From Sva-07 sp963728195 (GTDB lineage: Bacteria; Actinomycetota; Acidimicrobiia; Acidimicrobiales; Ilumatobacteraceae), in the NCBI GenBank assembly GCA_963728195.1, contig CAVSIX010000014.1, positions 62,001-126,000 of the forward strand: a stretch of 64,000 nucleotides of DNA, in the 5' to 3' direction. Position numbers and translations under genes: made by a program. This document shows, in pieces, positions 33,876 to 42,784 of the stretch. Each line of letters starts with the position of its first letter. Position 1 is the stretch's first letter. The notes under the pieces are model-generated. The model was not told the origin of the DNA, ran no database searches, and saw nothing but the letters and a program-made list of their open reading frames with translations.

Positions 33876-34511
33876 ATGGGCGTCGAGACGACCCTGGTCG
33901 ACCATCCGGTCTGCGCTGATGCGCTCGCACGCATCCGCGACCGCGACACGCCGAACGCACTGTTCCGCCAGAACCTGGAACGCATCGGCGGGCTGCTGAT
34001 TGCCGAGGCGACACGGTCGCTGCCGACCGTCGACGGCACGGTCGAGACGCCGCTGACGACGGCGCCGGCGCGGCGCATCGCGGTGCAGCCGGTGGTCGTG
34101 CCGATCCTGCGCGCCGGTCTCGGCTTCGTCGGCCCGGCCCAGGCGCTGCTGCCGAACGCCGACATCGGCTTCATCGGGATGGCGCGCAACGAGACGACGC
34201 ATCAGCCCGAGCCGTACGTCAACAAGCTGCCCGAGTCGCTCGCAGGGCGTCCGGTCATCGTGCTCGACCCGATGCTGGCCACCGGCGGTTCGCTGATCCA
34301 CACCGTCCGGCTGTTGCTCGAGCGCGGTGCGCCGGAGCCGATCACCGTCGTCTGTGCGCTCGCCGCCCCCGAGGGCATCGCTGCGCTCGACGACGCCGGC
34401 CTCGGCATCCACCTGTTCACCGCTGCGATCGACGACCGCCTGAACGACGATGCGTTCATCGTCCCCGGCCTCGGCGACGCCGGCGACCGCCAGTTCGGCA
34501 CCCCCGCCTGA
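33876..34511 (+). CDS. upp: Uracil phosphoribosyltransferase
   Basis: The 211-residue enzyme joins uracil and PRPP to form UMP. The PRPP loop is VIVLDPMLATGGSL, the uracil-binding end is GDAGDRQFGT, and the N-terminal VVPILRAGLGFVGPAQALLP is typical of Upp. Length equals that of characterised enzymes (about 208-210 residues). It lies one base after the second add gene on the same transcript. No deoA, cdd or purine nucleoside phosphorylase gene is in the window, so base release would depend on genes elsewhere. Confidence 0.95.
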   Translation: MGVETTLVDHPVCADALARIRDRDTPNALFRQNLERIGGLLIAEATRSLPTVDGTVETPLTTAPARRIAVQPVVVPILRAGLGFVGPAQALLPNADIGFIGMARNETTHQPEPYVNKLPESLAGRPVIVLDPMLATGGSLIHTVRLLLERGAPEPITVVCALAAPEGIAALDDAGLGIHLFTAAIDDRLNDDAFIVPGLGDAGDRQFGTPA

Positions 34512-34554
34512 CGACCGCCCGCCCTCGCGCTGAGCCCAGCCCCAGCCCCAGCGC

Positions 34555-34679
34555 CCGAAAAATCCCGCTCATGTTGCGCTGAGCGCAACACCAGCGCGCC
34601 ATTTCGGATGTCAGCGGCCGAAACTCCCGAAATGGCGCGACGGTGTTGCGGTGAGCGCAACACCAGCGCAATTTTTCGG
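34555..34679 (+). repeat. Composite palindromic element with two GCGCTGAGCGC-type hairpins
   Basis: The outer ends CCGAAAAAT (34555-34563) and ATTTTTCGG (34671-34679) are complementary, as in the 22649 element. Inside, CGCGCCATTTCGG (34595-34607) pairs exactly with 34627-34639. Two 25-base direct repeats (34573-34597 and 34645-34669, one mismatch) each contain a TTGCG..GA.CGCAA palindrome. The element lies between convergent upp and the mutase gene and could serve as a two-way terminator. Confidence 0.8.
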
Positions 34680-34700
34680 ATGGGGGGATGGACGTCCGGG

Positions 34701-36338
34701 TCAGGCGGGGAGGGGGATGCGGGCGGCGGCATCGAGGATCGCGCGGAGTTCGTCGACGTCGATGTCGACCGCTTCGCCGTAGAGCTTGACCTTGGGTTCG
34801 GTGCCGCTGGGGCGGATCTGGAGCCGGACGCCTCCGTCGAGCATCAGGCGGACCAGGTTCGCCTCGGGATAGGTCTGCACCGACTGGACGGCGCGACCTC
34901 CCACCTCGCTCGGCGGCGCCGCCTCGATCGATGCCACCCACGCCGACCCGACGGCAGGCGGAAGCTTCACCGACAGCTCGGCGGTCACGTACCGCCCGAA
35001 GCGTTCGGCGATCGCGTCGAGACGGTCCTGCAGCGTGTGCCCCTCCGACTCGGCGACCGCAGCGATCTCGGCCATCAGGACCGCAGCGGTGATCCCGTCC
35101 TTGTCGAGCGGTCGAGGCGCAACCAGGTAGCCGAGCGCCTGCTCGTAGCCGAGCATCAGGCGCAGGTCGGGCCGTTCGGTGGCGATCTTGCCGATGTACT
35201 TGAAGCCGGTGAAGGTCTCCTCGCTGTGCACGCCGGCGGCCTCGGCCATCCGGGCGAGCAACGACGACGACACCAGCGTGGTCACGACGAGGCGATCGTC
35301 GCCGGAGGTGTTGGCGAGGATGTAGTCCGCGAACAGCCACCCGATCTCGTCGCCGCTCAGCCGGCGCCACGAACCGTCGGGCTGCGGGATCGCCACGCCG
35401 AGGCGGTCGGCGTCGGGGTCGTTCGCCAGCGCCACCTTGGCGTCGCAGGCCTGGGCCTCGGCGAGCAGCAGGTCCATCGCTCCCGGTTCCTCCGGGTTCG
35501 GGAAGGCCACGGTCGGGAACGTGCGGTCCGGTTGCTGCTGGGCTGCGACGACGTGCGGCGCCGGCAGGCCCGCCGACTCGAACGCCCGCACCACGATCTC
35601 GCCGCCGACGCCGTGCATCGCCGTGTAGGCGACCGGCACGCCGGCAACATCCGGGCGCAGCCGAACCGACGGCACGAACTCGAGGTACCGCTCGACCCAC
35701 TCGTCGCCGAGGTGCTCGATCAGCGGATCGTCACCGCTCGCGAGTTCGACCGCGAGCGGGTCGAACCGGGCGATCCGTTCGGCGATGTCGGTGTCGATCG
35801 GCGACACGATCTGCGATCCGGTCTCGAGATACACCTTGTAGCCGTTGTCCGCCGGCGGGTTGTGCGACGCCGTCACGACGACGCCCGCCGCGGCGCCGAG
35901 ACCGGAGATCGACCAGGCGAGCACCGGCGTCGGCTGGACACCCGGATACACCATCGTGCGGATGCCCATCGCCGCGAGCACACGGGCCGAGTCCTCGGCG
36001 AACAGGTCGCTCTTGCGGCGAGCATCGTGGGCGATCACCACACCGCGCCGGGCAGCATCGGGGATGTCGCCAGACTCCTCGGCGTCGAGCAGCCACCGGC
36101 CGAGACCGGCTGCCGCCTGGCGCACGACCAGCCGGTTCATCCGCATCGGGCCGGCCGCAACGGCGGCGCGCAGTCCGGCGGTGCCGAACTGCAACCGGCC
36201 GTCGAAGCGCCCGGCGAGTTCGGTCGTGTCGCCGGCTCGGGCATCGGCGATCATCGACGCGAGTTCCTCGCGGATGTCGTCGTCGGGCTCGGCGGCGAGC
36301 CACGCCTCGGCGGTGGTGATCAGGTCGTTCGTGTCCAC
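34701..36338 (-). CDS. Alpha-D-phosphohexomutase family enzyme (phosphoglucomutase/phosphomannomutase or phosphopentomutase)
   Basis: The 545-residue enzyme has all four family sites: phosphoserine loop VVTASHNPPADNGYKVY, metal loop ANDPDADRLGVAI, sugar loop EETFTGFKYIGK and phosphate loop RPSGTEPKVKLYG. It interconverts sugar-1- and sugar-6- (or 5-) phosphates. Its position beside upp and add matches M. tuberculosis pmmB, and the salvage context suggests it may act on ribose or deoxyribose phosphates; glucose-1-phosphate for galU or glycogen is the alternative. The start is GTG at 36338, 22 bases after the PfkB gene stop, so the two are one operon. Confidence 0.9.
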   Translation of the reverse strand: MDTNDLITTAEAWLAAEPDDDIREELASMIADARAGDTTELAGRFDGRLQFGTAGLRAAVAAGPMRMNRLVVRQAAAGLGRWLLDAEESGDIPDAARRGVVIAHDARRKSDLFAEDSARVLAAMGIRTMVYPGVQPTPVLAWSISGLGAAAGVVVTASHNPPADNGYKVYLETGSQIVSPIDTDIAERIARFDPLAVELASGDDPLIEHLGDEWVERYLEFVPSVRLRPDVAGVPVAYTAMHGVGGEIVVRAFESAGLPAPHVVAAQQQPDRTFPTVAFPNPEEPGAMDLLLAEAQACDAKVALANDPDADRLGVAIPQPDGSWRRLSGDEIGWLFADYILANTSGDDRLVVTTLVSSSLLARMAEAAGVHSEETFTGFKYIGKIATERPDLRLMLGYEQALGYLVAPRPLDKDGITAAVLMAEIAAVAESEGHTLQDRLDAIAERFGRYVTAELSVKLPPAVGSAWVASIEAAPPSEVGGRAVQSVQTYPEANLVRLMLDGGVRLQIRPSGTEPKVKLYGEAVDIDVDELRAILDAAARIPLPA

Positions 36339-36359
36339 GGCAGCCCCCGTCGGTTGCGT

Positions 36360-37385
36360 TCAGCCATCACCGATCAGATTACGCAACTCGACCAGCGGAC
36401 GCGGCCCGACGTGGCTGATCACCTCAGCGGCGGCGATCGCTCCGTAGCGACCACAGGTCTCGAGATCGCGCCCCGACGTCAACCCGTGCAGGAAGCCCGC
36501 GGCGAACAGATCGCCCGCGCCGGTGGTGTCGATCACCCGATCGACGGGCACGGCCGGCACGCGCAGCAGCTCGTCGGGCGTCACGATCACGCAACCCTCG
36601 GCGCCGACGGTGATCGCCGCGAACTCGCACTCGTCGCGCAGCGCCGCCACCGCATCGTCGAACGAGTCGAGCTGGTACAGCGAGAGCAGCTCGTCGTGGT
36701 TGCCGAACAACAGGTCGACGCGGTCCTGCACCAGCGCCCGGAAGTCGTCTCGGTGACGATCGACGCAGAACGAGTCCGACAGCGTCAACGACACCATCCG
36801 ACCGTGCTCGTGCGCCACTTCGGCCGCCCGCCGGAACGCCGCCTTGGCGTGGTCGCGGTCGAAGAGGTATCCCTCCATGTACAGCACGTGCGACTCGGCG
36901 ACCACCGACTCGTCGAGGTCGTCGACGCACAGTTCACTCGACACGCCGAGATAGGTGTTCATCGTGCGCTCGGCGTCGGGGGTGACCACGATCACGCACC
37001 GACCCGTCGGCGTGCCGTGATCGCCCGCGGGTCGATGGAACGCGACACCGACGGCGCGCATGTCGTGGCCGAACACGTCACCGAGATCGTCGCCGTTGAC
37101 CTTGCCGATGTAGGCCGCACGGCCACCGAGGCTGGCGACGCCCACCACGGTGTTCGCGGCCGACCCGCCGCTCATCTCGACCGCAGTCTCGAGTGCGGCA
37201 TAGAGCTCGACGGCGCGCTCGGTCTCGATCAGCGTCATCGCCCCCTTGACCAGATCGTGGCGTTCGAGGAAGTGTTCCTCGGCCGGAGCGATCACGTCGA
37301 CCAGCGCATTGCCGATGCCGACCACGTCGAAGCGGGCGTGATCGGTGTTGGTTCGTGCTGAGAACCGTCGGAGCAGGTCGGACAC
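36360..37385 (-). CDS. PfkB-family kinase, adenosine kinase-like
   Basis: The 341-residue kinase belongs to the ribokinase/PfkB fold. It has FDVVGIGNALVDVIAP at the start, the MSGGSAANTVVGVASLGG substrate motif, and the ATP-site motif DTTGAGDLFAAGFLHG with catalytic Asp292. The GNALVD and SGGSAANT motifs are typical of the adenosine kinase-like group. With two adenosine deaminases and a nucleoside importer nearby, phosphorylation of adenosine or another nucleoside is plausible. GTG 37385 is preferred over ATG 37415, because TAGCGT on the minus strand (37394-37399) ends 8 bases before it. Confidence 0.85.
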   Translation of the reverse strand: MSDLLRRFSARTNTDHARFDVVGIGNALVDVIAPAEEHFLERHDLVKGAMTLIETERAVELYAALETAVEMSGGSAANTVVGVASLGGRAAYIGKVNGDDLGDVFGHDMRAVGVAFHRPAGDHGTPTGRCVIVVTPDAERTMNTYLGVSSELCVDDLDESVVAESHVLYMEGYLFDRDHAKAAFRRAAEVAHEHGRMVSLTLSDSFCVDRHRDDFRALVQDRVDLLFGNHDELLSLYQLDSFDDAVAALRDECEFAAITVGAEGCVIVTPDELLRVPAVPVDRVIDTTGAGDLFAAGFLHGLTSGRDLETCGRYGAIAAAEVISHVGPRPLVELRNLIGDG

Positions 37386-37393
37386 GGGGGACC

Positions 37394-37399
37394 ACGCTA
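37394..37399 (-). promoter_or_regulatory. Putative -10 box for the PfkB kinase-mutase operon
   Basis: TAGCGT on the minus strand, 8 bases before GTG 37385. It excludes the upstream in-frame ATG at 37415 as the main start. It is 7 bp away from the divergent pepN box. Confidence 0.5.
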
Positions 37400-37406
37400 C
37401 CTCGGG

Positions 37407-37412
37407 TACCCT
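37407..37412 (+). promoter_or_regulatory. Putative -10 box for aminopeptidase N
   Basis: TACCCT ends 6 bases before ATG 37419. It is divergent from the kinase promoter, so the -35 region of each lies in or near the other gene. Confidence 0.45.
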
Positions 37413-37418
37413 CACCCG

Positions 37419-39977
37419 ATGCCTGCGACACCGTCGGATCTCGACCCGTATCGGCTGCCCACCGGCGTTCGTCCCGAGCGCTACGACCTGCGGCTACGGC
37501 CATCGTTGACCGATGCAACGTTCACGGGGACCGTTCGCATCGAGCTACGCGTCGACGAGCCGGCCGAGGTGCTGGTGCTGAACGCGAAGGAACTGACGAT
37601 CACCGACTGCGATGTCGATGGCCGACCGGCGCCCTGGAGCCTCGACGCCGCCTCGGAGCGGCTGTTCGTCACGCCGGCGACGACCACCGGTGCGGGATCG
37701 AGCGTGCTGACGATCGGATTCGAGGGCGTCCTGAACGACAAGCTCCGCGGCTTCTATCGCAGCACGTACGTCGATGCCGACGGCGTCGAGCAGGTGATCG
37801 CGACCACGCAGATGCAGGCGACCGACTGCCGCCGCGCGTTCCCGTGTTGGGACGAGCCCGAGTTCAAGGCGGTGTTCTCCGTCACGCTCGACGTCGACGA
37901 CGACCTGACGGCGATCTCGAATGCCCCCGAGATCGAACGCACGACCGCAGGCGGTCGTCGGGTGATCCGCTTCGCCGACACGATGGCGATGAGCAGCTAC
38001 CTGGTGGCGATGGTCGTCGGCCGGCTCGAGGCCACCGACGTCGTCGACGTCGACGGGATCCCGCTGCGCGTGGTGCACGTGCCCGGCAAGGGCCACCTCA
38101 CCGGTTTCGCCCTCGACGTCGGCGCCTTCTCACTGCGGTGGTTCCAGGACTACTACGGGATCGCCTACCCGGGCGACAAGGTCGATCTCGTGGCCCTGCC
38201 CGACTTCGCCGCCGGCGCGATGGAGAACCTCGGCTGCATCACGTTCCGCGAGAGCCTGCTGTTGGTCGATCCGACGACGAGCACGCAGAACGAGCGAGAG
38301 GTCGTCGCCGACGTGATCGCCCACGAACTCGCGCACATGTGGTTCGGTGATCTCGTGACGATGCGCTGGTGGAACGGCATCTGGTTGAACGAGGCGTTCG
38401 CCACGTTCATGGAGGTCGCCGCATGCGACGCGTACCGCCCCGACTGGCAGCGCTGGACGGCGTTCGGTGTCGAACGCAGCGGTGCCTTCGAAACCGATTC
38501 GCTGGTGAGCACCAGGCCGGTCGAGTACGAGGTGCGATCGCCGGCGGACTGCGAGGGCATGTTCGACGTGCTCACGTATCAGAAGGGTGGCGCGCTGCTG
38601 CGCATGCTCGAGCAGTACCTCGGCGCCGGGCGATTCCGTGAGGGCGTCAGCCACTATCTCGAGCTCCACAGCTACGAGAACACCGAGACCAACGATCTCT
38701 GGGATGCGATCGAAGCGACCAGCGGCGACCCGGTGCGCCGCATCATGGACTCGTGGATCTGGCAGCCGGGCTACCCGCTGGTGAGCGCAGCCGTCGTCGA
38801 CGGCGCCCTCGAGTTGCGCCAGCGCCGGTTCCGCTTCGACGCAGGCGATCCCGACGGCGCTGAGGACATCGCGGACGCGTCCGATGACCAACGCTGGGCG
38901 ATCCCGGTCCACGTCCGAGTCGGCAGCGACACGACGACGCTGCTGCTCGACGAGGCCACCGTCACGCTCGCACTCGACGGCGCCGACGATCCGTCGGCGC
39001 CGATCGTCGTCAACGCCGGCGGACACGGCTTCTACCGCGTCGCGTACAGCGACGAGTTGCGCGCACGGCTCGACGGTGCGGTGATCGCCTCGTTGTCCAC
39101 GCTCGAGCGGTACAACCTCGTCGACGACGCCTGGGCCGCCACCCTCGCCGGCCGCATGTCGGCGGCCGACGTGCGCGACTTCCTCGACGCGTTCGCCGGC
39201 GAGCGCGAGTACACGGTCTGGCAGGCGATTGCCAAGGTGCTGCGTGGGCTCGGCCGGCTGGTCGACGACGGCGCCGAACGCGACCGCTTCGAGGCGCAGG
39301 TCCGGGCGCTCGCCTCACCCGCACTCGACTCGCTCGGCGAGCCGTCCGACGACGAGAGCGCTCTCACGAGCAAGCTGCGAGGCCTGTTGATCGGCCTCGC
39401 CGGCGTGCTGGGCAACGACGCCGGCGTCCAGGCGAGGTGCCGCGAGTGGTTCGCCGCCGCTGCCACCGATCCGGCGGCGGTCGATCCCGAGCTGATCTCG
39501 GCGGCCACCACGGTCGTGGCGGCGACCGGTGACGCCGACACCTACGAGCAGATGCGCAACCGCTTCCTCACTGCGACCACCCCGCAGCAGCAGTTGCGCC
39601 ACCTGTATGCGCTGACCGAGTTCGACGACGAAGCCCTCGTGCTGTCGACGTGCGAGTTCGCGCTGGGCCCGCAGGTACGCACACAGAATGCACCGTTCGT
39701 GTTGCGCATGGCGATCGCCAATCGCCGTCACGGTCCGGCAGCGTGGGCGTTCGTGCGCGACCACTGGGACGAAGCGCTCGAACGCTTCCCGAGCAACACG
39801 ATCGTGCGCATGGTCGAATCGATCACGTACCTGTCGACACCGGAACTCGTCGACGACACCACGTCGTTCTTCGCCGACCATCCGATCCAGCAGGCGACCA
39901 AGACCCTCGAACAACTGCTGGAACGACAGCGGGTGAACACCCGGCTGCGCATGCGAGAAGCGGACGTGACCAGCTGA
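37419..39977 (+). CDS. pepN: Aminopeptidase N (M1 zinc metallopeptidase)
   Basis: The 852-residue peptidase has the M1 exopeptidase motif GAMENLGC and the zinc site HELAH (His302, Glu303, His306) with Glu325 in WLNEAFATF exactly 18 residues later. The N-terminal beta saddle and the C-terminal helical ERAP1-like domain are both complete, so length fits the actinobacterial PepN (about 850). There is no signal peptide, so it works in the cytoplasm, trimming N-terminal residues from peptides. A small TCGACG...CGTCGA hairpin follows at 39981-39998 as a possible weak terminator. Confidence 0.94.
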   Translation: MPATPSDLDPYRLPTGVRPERYDLRLRPSLTDATFTGTVRIELRVDEPAEVLVLNAKELTITDCDVDGRPAPWSLDAASERLFVTPATTTGAGSSVLTIGFEGVLNDKLRGFYRSTYVDADGVEQVIATTQMQATDCRRAFPCWDEPEFKAVFSVTLDVDDDLTAISNAPEIERTTAGGRRVIRFADTMAMSSYLVAMVVGRLEATDVVDVDGIPLRVVHVPGKGHLTGFALDVGAFSLRWFQDYYGIAYPGDKVDLVALPDFAAGAMENLGCITFRESLLLVDPTTSTQNEREVVADVIAHELAHMWFGDLVTMRWWNGIWLNEAFATFMEVAACDAYRPDWQRWTAFGVERSGAFETDSLVSTRPVEYEVRSPADCEGMFDVLTYQKGGALLRMLEQYLGAGRFREGVSHYLELHSYENTETNDLWDAIEATSGDPVRRIMDSWIWQPGYPLVSAAVVDGALELRQRRFRFDAGDPDGAEDIADASDDQRWAIPVHVRVGSDTTTLLLDEATVTLALDGADDPSAPIVVNAGGHGFYRVAYSDELRARLDGAVIASLSTLERYNLVDDAWAATLAGRMSAADVRDFLDAFAGEREYTVWQAIAKVLRGLGRLVDDGAERDRFEAQVRALASPALDSLGEPSDDESALTSKLRGLLIGLAGVLGNDAGVQARCREWFAAAATDPAAVDPELISAATTVVAATGDADTYEQMRNRFLTATTPQQQLRHLYALTEFDDEALVLSTCEFALGPQVRTQNAPFVLRMAIANRRHGPAAWAFVRDHWDEALERFPSNTIVRMVESITYLSTPELVDDTTSFFADHPIQQATKTLEQLLERQRVNTRLRMREADVTS

Positions 39978-40048
39978 GAATCGACGGCTGATCGTCGACG
40001 AAACCGAAGAATCGTCATCCGGATGTCGTCGGGCTCCGTAGAGATGCA

Positions 40049-40073
40049 CGACGGTGGGAACGTCCCACGGTCG
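40049..40073 (+). other. Leader hairpin upstream of the DUF4397 gene
   Basis: CGAC-G-GTGGGA, loop ACG, TCCCAC-G-GTCG: a 10-bp stem with one G/G mismatch, ending about 10 bases before the AAAGGA ribosome binding site. It could protect the mRNA 5' end or affect translation of this exported protein. Confidence 0.5.
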
Positions 40074-40096
40074 TTGCAATCCGAAAGGACCACCCG

Positions 40097-40927
40097 ATGA
40101 AGAAGATCCTCGCAGGTGCGGCGGCCCTCGCCGCCACGCTCCTGGCCGTTCCCGCCGGCACCTCCAGCGCTCAACAGTCCGCCGACATCATGCTGCTCCA
40201 CGGCATCCCCGGCATCACGGTCGACGTCGCCGTCGACGGCGCCGTCGTCATCGAGGGCTTCGAGCCCGGCGACATGCAGGACCTGAGCTCGTTCGCCGGC
40301 CAGACCCTGACCAACCTCGAGGTCCGCCCGGCGGGCACCGAAGACGTCGCCATCGGCCCCGTGCCGAGCTTCGACGTCCCCGCCTCCGGCAGCTGGACCG
40401 TCGTCGCCCACCTCGACGCCGAGGGCAACCCGACGATCACCCCGTTCGAGAACGACACATCCGCCGCCGGTGACGGCCAGGGCCGTCTGACCGTGCGCCA
40501 CACCGCCGCTGCGCCGGCGGTCGACATCGTCCTCGGTGACGCCCGCCCGGTGGAGAACCTCTCCAACCCGAACGAGGCCAGCCTCGACGTGCCCGCCGGC
40601 GAGATCGCCGGAGCCCAGATCGCCCCGACCGGCGGTGACCCGATCGCCGATGTGCCCACCGTGACGGTGGTTGCCGGCCAGAACCTGATCGTGTACGCCG
40701 TCGGCTCGCTCGAGGACGAGACGTTCACGTTCTACACCCAGGAAGTGGCCCTGGAGTCGGCCGGCGCACCCGCCGGTGACGGCACGCCGGCGCCGACCGC
40801 CGTCAACACCGGCGGCGAACTCGGTTCGAGCTCGGACTCGTCGGTGGCGCTCTTCGCAGCCGCTGCGGGCCTGTTCGCCCTCGCCGGCGGAGCGATGGTC
40901 CTGCGCCGCCGCTCGGTCGAAGCCTGA
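40097..40927 (+). CDS. Secreted DUF4397 protein, likely sortase substrate
   Basis: The 276-residue protein has a Sec signal (MKKILAGAAALAATLLAVPAG, cut near SSA-QQS), then two beta-rich repeats typical of DUF4397: MLLHGIPGITVDVAVDG and VRHTAAAPAVDIVLGD. The C-terminus shows a sorting-signal layout: AVNTGGELG, a spacer, a hydrophobic stretch (VALFAAAAGLFALAGGAMVL) and the basic end RRRSVEA. The next gene, 50 bases on, is a sortase, so VNTG may be its recognition site. The product is probably a wall-attached surface protein of unknown role. AAAGGA before the ATG is a ribosome binding site. Confidence 0.8.
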   Translation: MKKILAGAAALAATLLAVPAGTSSAQQSADIMLLHGIPGITVDVAVDGAVVIEGFEPGDMQDLSSFAGQTLTNLEVRPAGTEDVAIGPVPSFDVPASGSWTVVAHLDAEGNPTITPFENDTSAAGDGQGRLTVRHTAAAPAVDIVLGDARPVENLSNPNEASLDVPAGEIAGAQIAPTGGDPIADVPTVTVVAGQNLIVYAVGSLEDETFTFYTQEVALESAGAPAGDGTPAPTAVNTGGELGSSSDSSVALFAAAAGLFALAGGAMVLRRRSVEA

Positions 40928-40977
40928 ACTCACCGTCCTGAGTTCACCCCGTCCGATTCGTTTGCCACACTGATCAC

Positions 40978-41781
40978 GTGCACGACCGCCCCACCCCTCC
41001 CCTCCGCTCGGGGCGGTCGTCGCGTGACCAGCGGCGCTTCGGACTCACGATCCTGATCGTCGCCGCACTCCTCGCAGGTGGCGGGCTGGCAGTCGCCGGC
41101 CTCGTCACCCGAGGGGGCGGCGACGAGGTCGTTCTCGACGTCGACGACGCGACCGCCGACGTGATCCCCTCGACGGTGCCGCCCCGCCTCGATCCGACCA
41201 CCGAGTCGGAGAACTCCGGCGCCGACGACACACCACCAGCACCACCATCGCCCGACGTCGACTCCGGCGACACGCTGTCGCCGCTGGCACAGCAGCTCGG
41301 ACCTCGCCAGAGCGCTGTGCCCGACGCCGTCACTCCCCGACCGCGACCGGTGGGGCTCCAGATGCAGTCGATCGACGTCGCCCGGTTCCCCGTCCGAGCG
41401 GTTGGGCTCGAACCCGACGGGCAGATGGAGATCCCCGACGAGACCGAGATCGGGTGGTACCAGTACGGCGCCACGGCCGGACAACCCGGTGCGACCGTGC
41501 TCGCAGCGCACGTGTCGTGGAACCGCACCCAGGGGCCCTTTGCCCGCCTCGGCACCGTCGAACCGGGCGAGCAGATCGAGGTGGCCCTCGACGACGGCAG
41601 CGTCCGCCTCTACGAGGTCACCGAGCGCACGATCTACGGCAAGTCGGAGTTGCCGCGCGAACGCATCTGGCGCAACACCGGCGAAGAGACGCTGGTGCTG
41701 ATCACCTGCGGCGGCGACTACAACCCGGAGATCCGTCGCTACCGCGAGAACATCGTCGTGTACGCCGTTCCCGTCGGATGA
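40978..41781 (+). CDS. Class E/F-type sortase
   Basis: The 267-residue protein has an N-terminal membrane helix (about residues 20-40), a Pro/Thr/Asp-rich linker and a sortase domain. The catalytic residues are His178 in VLAAHVSW, Cys244 in LITCGGDYN and an Arg in IRRYREN. The segments VGLEPDGQMEIPDETEIGWY and KSELPRERIW are typical of actinobacterial class F-like enzymes. It would cut the sorting signal of a surface protein and transfer it to the wall; the DUF4397 protein upstream is the obvious candidate. The start is GTG, 6 bases after a CACACT box. Confidence 0.87.
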   Translation: MHDRPTPPLRSGRSSRDQRRFGLTILIVAALLAGGGLAVAGLVTRGGGDEVVLDVDDATADVIPSTVPPRLDPTTESENSGADDTPPAPPSPDVDSGDTLSPLAQQLGPRQSAVPDAVTPRPRPVGLQMQSIDVARFPVRAVGLEPDGQMEIPDETEIGWYQYGATAGQPGATVLAAHVSWNRTQGPFARLGTVEPGEQIEVALDDGSVRLYEVTERTIYGKSELPRERIWRNTGEETLVLITCGGDYNPEIRRYRENIVVYAVPVG

Positions 41782-41802
41782 GCGGGCGCTGACGGGGCGC
41801 CC

Positions 41803-42591
41803 TCAACGCTTCTCGACAACCCACGCCTGCTCGGACGGGAACCGCTTCGCCCAGCTGGCGTCGACCCAGTACCTGATGCCCTCCGCCGAGGCCGGCGCCT
41901 GGATCTCGATGTAGTCGACGACGTCGAAACCGGTCGAGCGCAACAGCCGCAGCCACGACGAGATCTCCAAGTTGAACTCGATGCCGCCGGGGTCGTCGAG
42001 CGCCTCGGTCCAGTCGAGTCGTCGGAGACCGAAGTAGTCGCGCTCCAAGGTGAGCCCGGCGGGCGCATCACCGCTGATCGGCGAACACACCATCCCGAGC
42101 GGGTGGTTCCCGAGGAACACGAGTCGGCCGCCCGGTCGCAACAGCCGGTGCGCCTCGGGGATCCACACGTACGGGTCGCACCAGATCGCTGCGCCGTACT
42201 CGCTGATCGCGAAGTCGAAACCGGCGTCGGGCTCCGCGACCGCCTCGGCGTTGCCGTGGACCCACTCGATGTCGTCCACGCCGTGTTCGGTCGCCAGGCG
42301 CCGGGCGGTCGCGAGCTGCTGTTCGGAGTTGTCGATCGCATACACGGCGGCACCGCGGCGGCGCATCCAGGCCGAGACGTACCCGGTACCGCAGCCCAGT
42401 TCGATGGCACGCTGCCCCGACATCTCGTCGGGCAGCAGCGCGAGGTCATCGTTGGAGATGTCCCACATCCCCCACGTCGCCTCGGTCGCCGCCCAGTTGC
42501 GCTCGCCCTGGGCCACCCACTGCGCCGCCATGGCGTCCCAGTGACGCCGGTTCTCGGCCACGTGGGGCGGTAGATCGTGCGCGGTGTCCAT
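41803..42591 (-). CDS. SAM-dependent methyltransferase
   Basis: The 262-residue protein is a class I methyltransferase with motif I AIELGCGTGYVSAWM, the acidic loop VYAIDNSEQQL and the post-II strand FDFAISEYGAAIW. It resembles Methyltransf_11/25 proteins common in actinobacteria; the substrate is unknown. ATG 42591 is chosen because a TACGGT box (42599-42604, minus strand) ends 7 bases before it, and the in-frame ATG at 42600 falls inside the box. It converges on the sortase gene. Confidence 0.82.
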   Translation of the reverse strand: MDTAHDLPPHVAENRRHWDAMAAQWVAQGERNWAATEATWGMWDISNDDLALLPDEMSGQRAIELGCGTGYVSAWMRRRGAAVYAIDNSEQQLATARRLATEHGVDDIEWVHGNAEAVAEPDAGFDFAISEYGAAIWCDPYVWIPEAHRLLRPGGRLVFLGNHPLGMVCSPISGDAPAGLTLERDYFGLRRLDWTEALDDPGGIEFNLEISSWLRLLRSTGFDVVDYIEIQAPASAEGIRYWVDASWAKRFPSEQAWVVEKR

Positions 42592-42598
42592 CGCTCGC

Positions 42599-42604
42599 AC
42601 CGTA
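42599..42604 (-). promoter_or_regulatory. Putative -10 box for the methyltransferase
   Basis: TACGGT, 7 bases before ATG 42591; the same sequence and spacing is found for the SDR gene. It decides the start codon. Confidence 0.45.
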
Positions 42605-42784
42605 GCGAATGGCAGGACGGTCGACGGGGCGTTCGGAGTCGTGGGACCGACTCCAGTTCGTGTGAGCGCTCAGCATCGACGAGTGCGTCGTCGCTCACGG
42701 TCAGGTCGACCCGAGCGGCGATTACGCGGAGCGATATCGAGCGGTGGTCGTGCTTCAGATAGACCCAGGTCGTAACGATTTCGG

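Noticed and set aside
42598..42784. Conserved-looking peptide (YLKHDHRSISLRVIAARVD) in the gap beside vapC
   Set aside because: No start, ribosome site or recognised family; it may be decayed sequence, so no gene is called.
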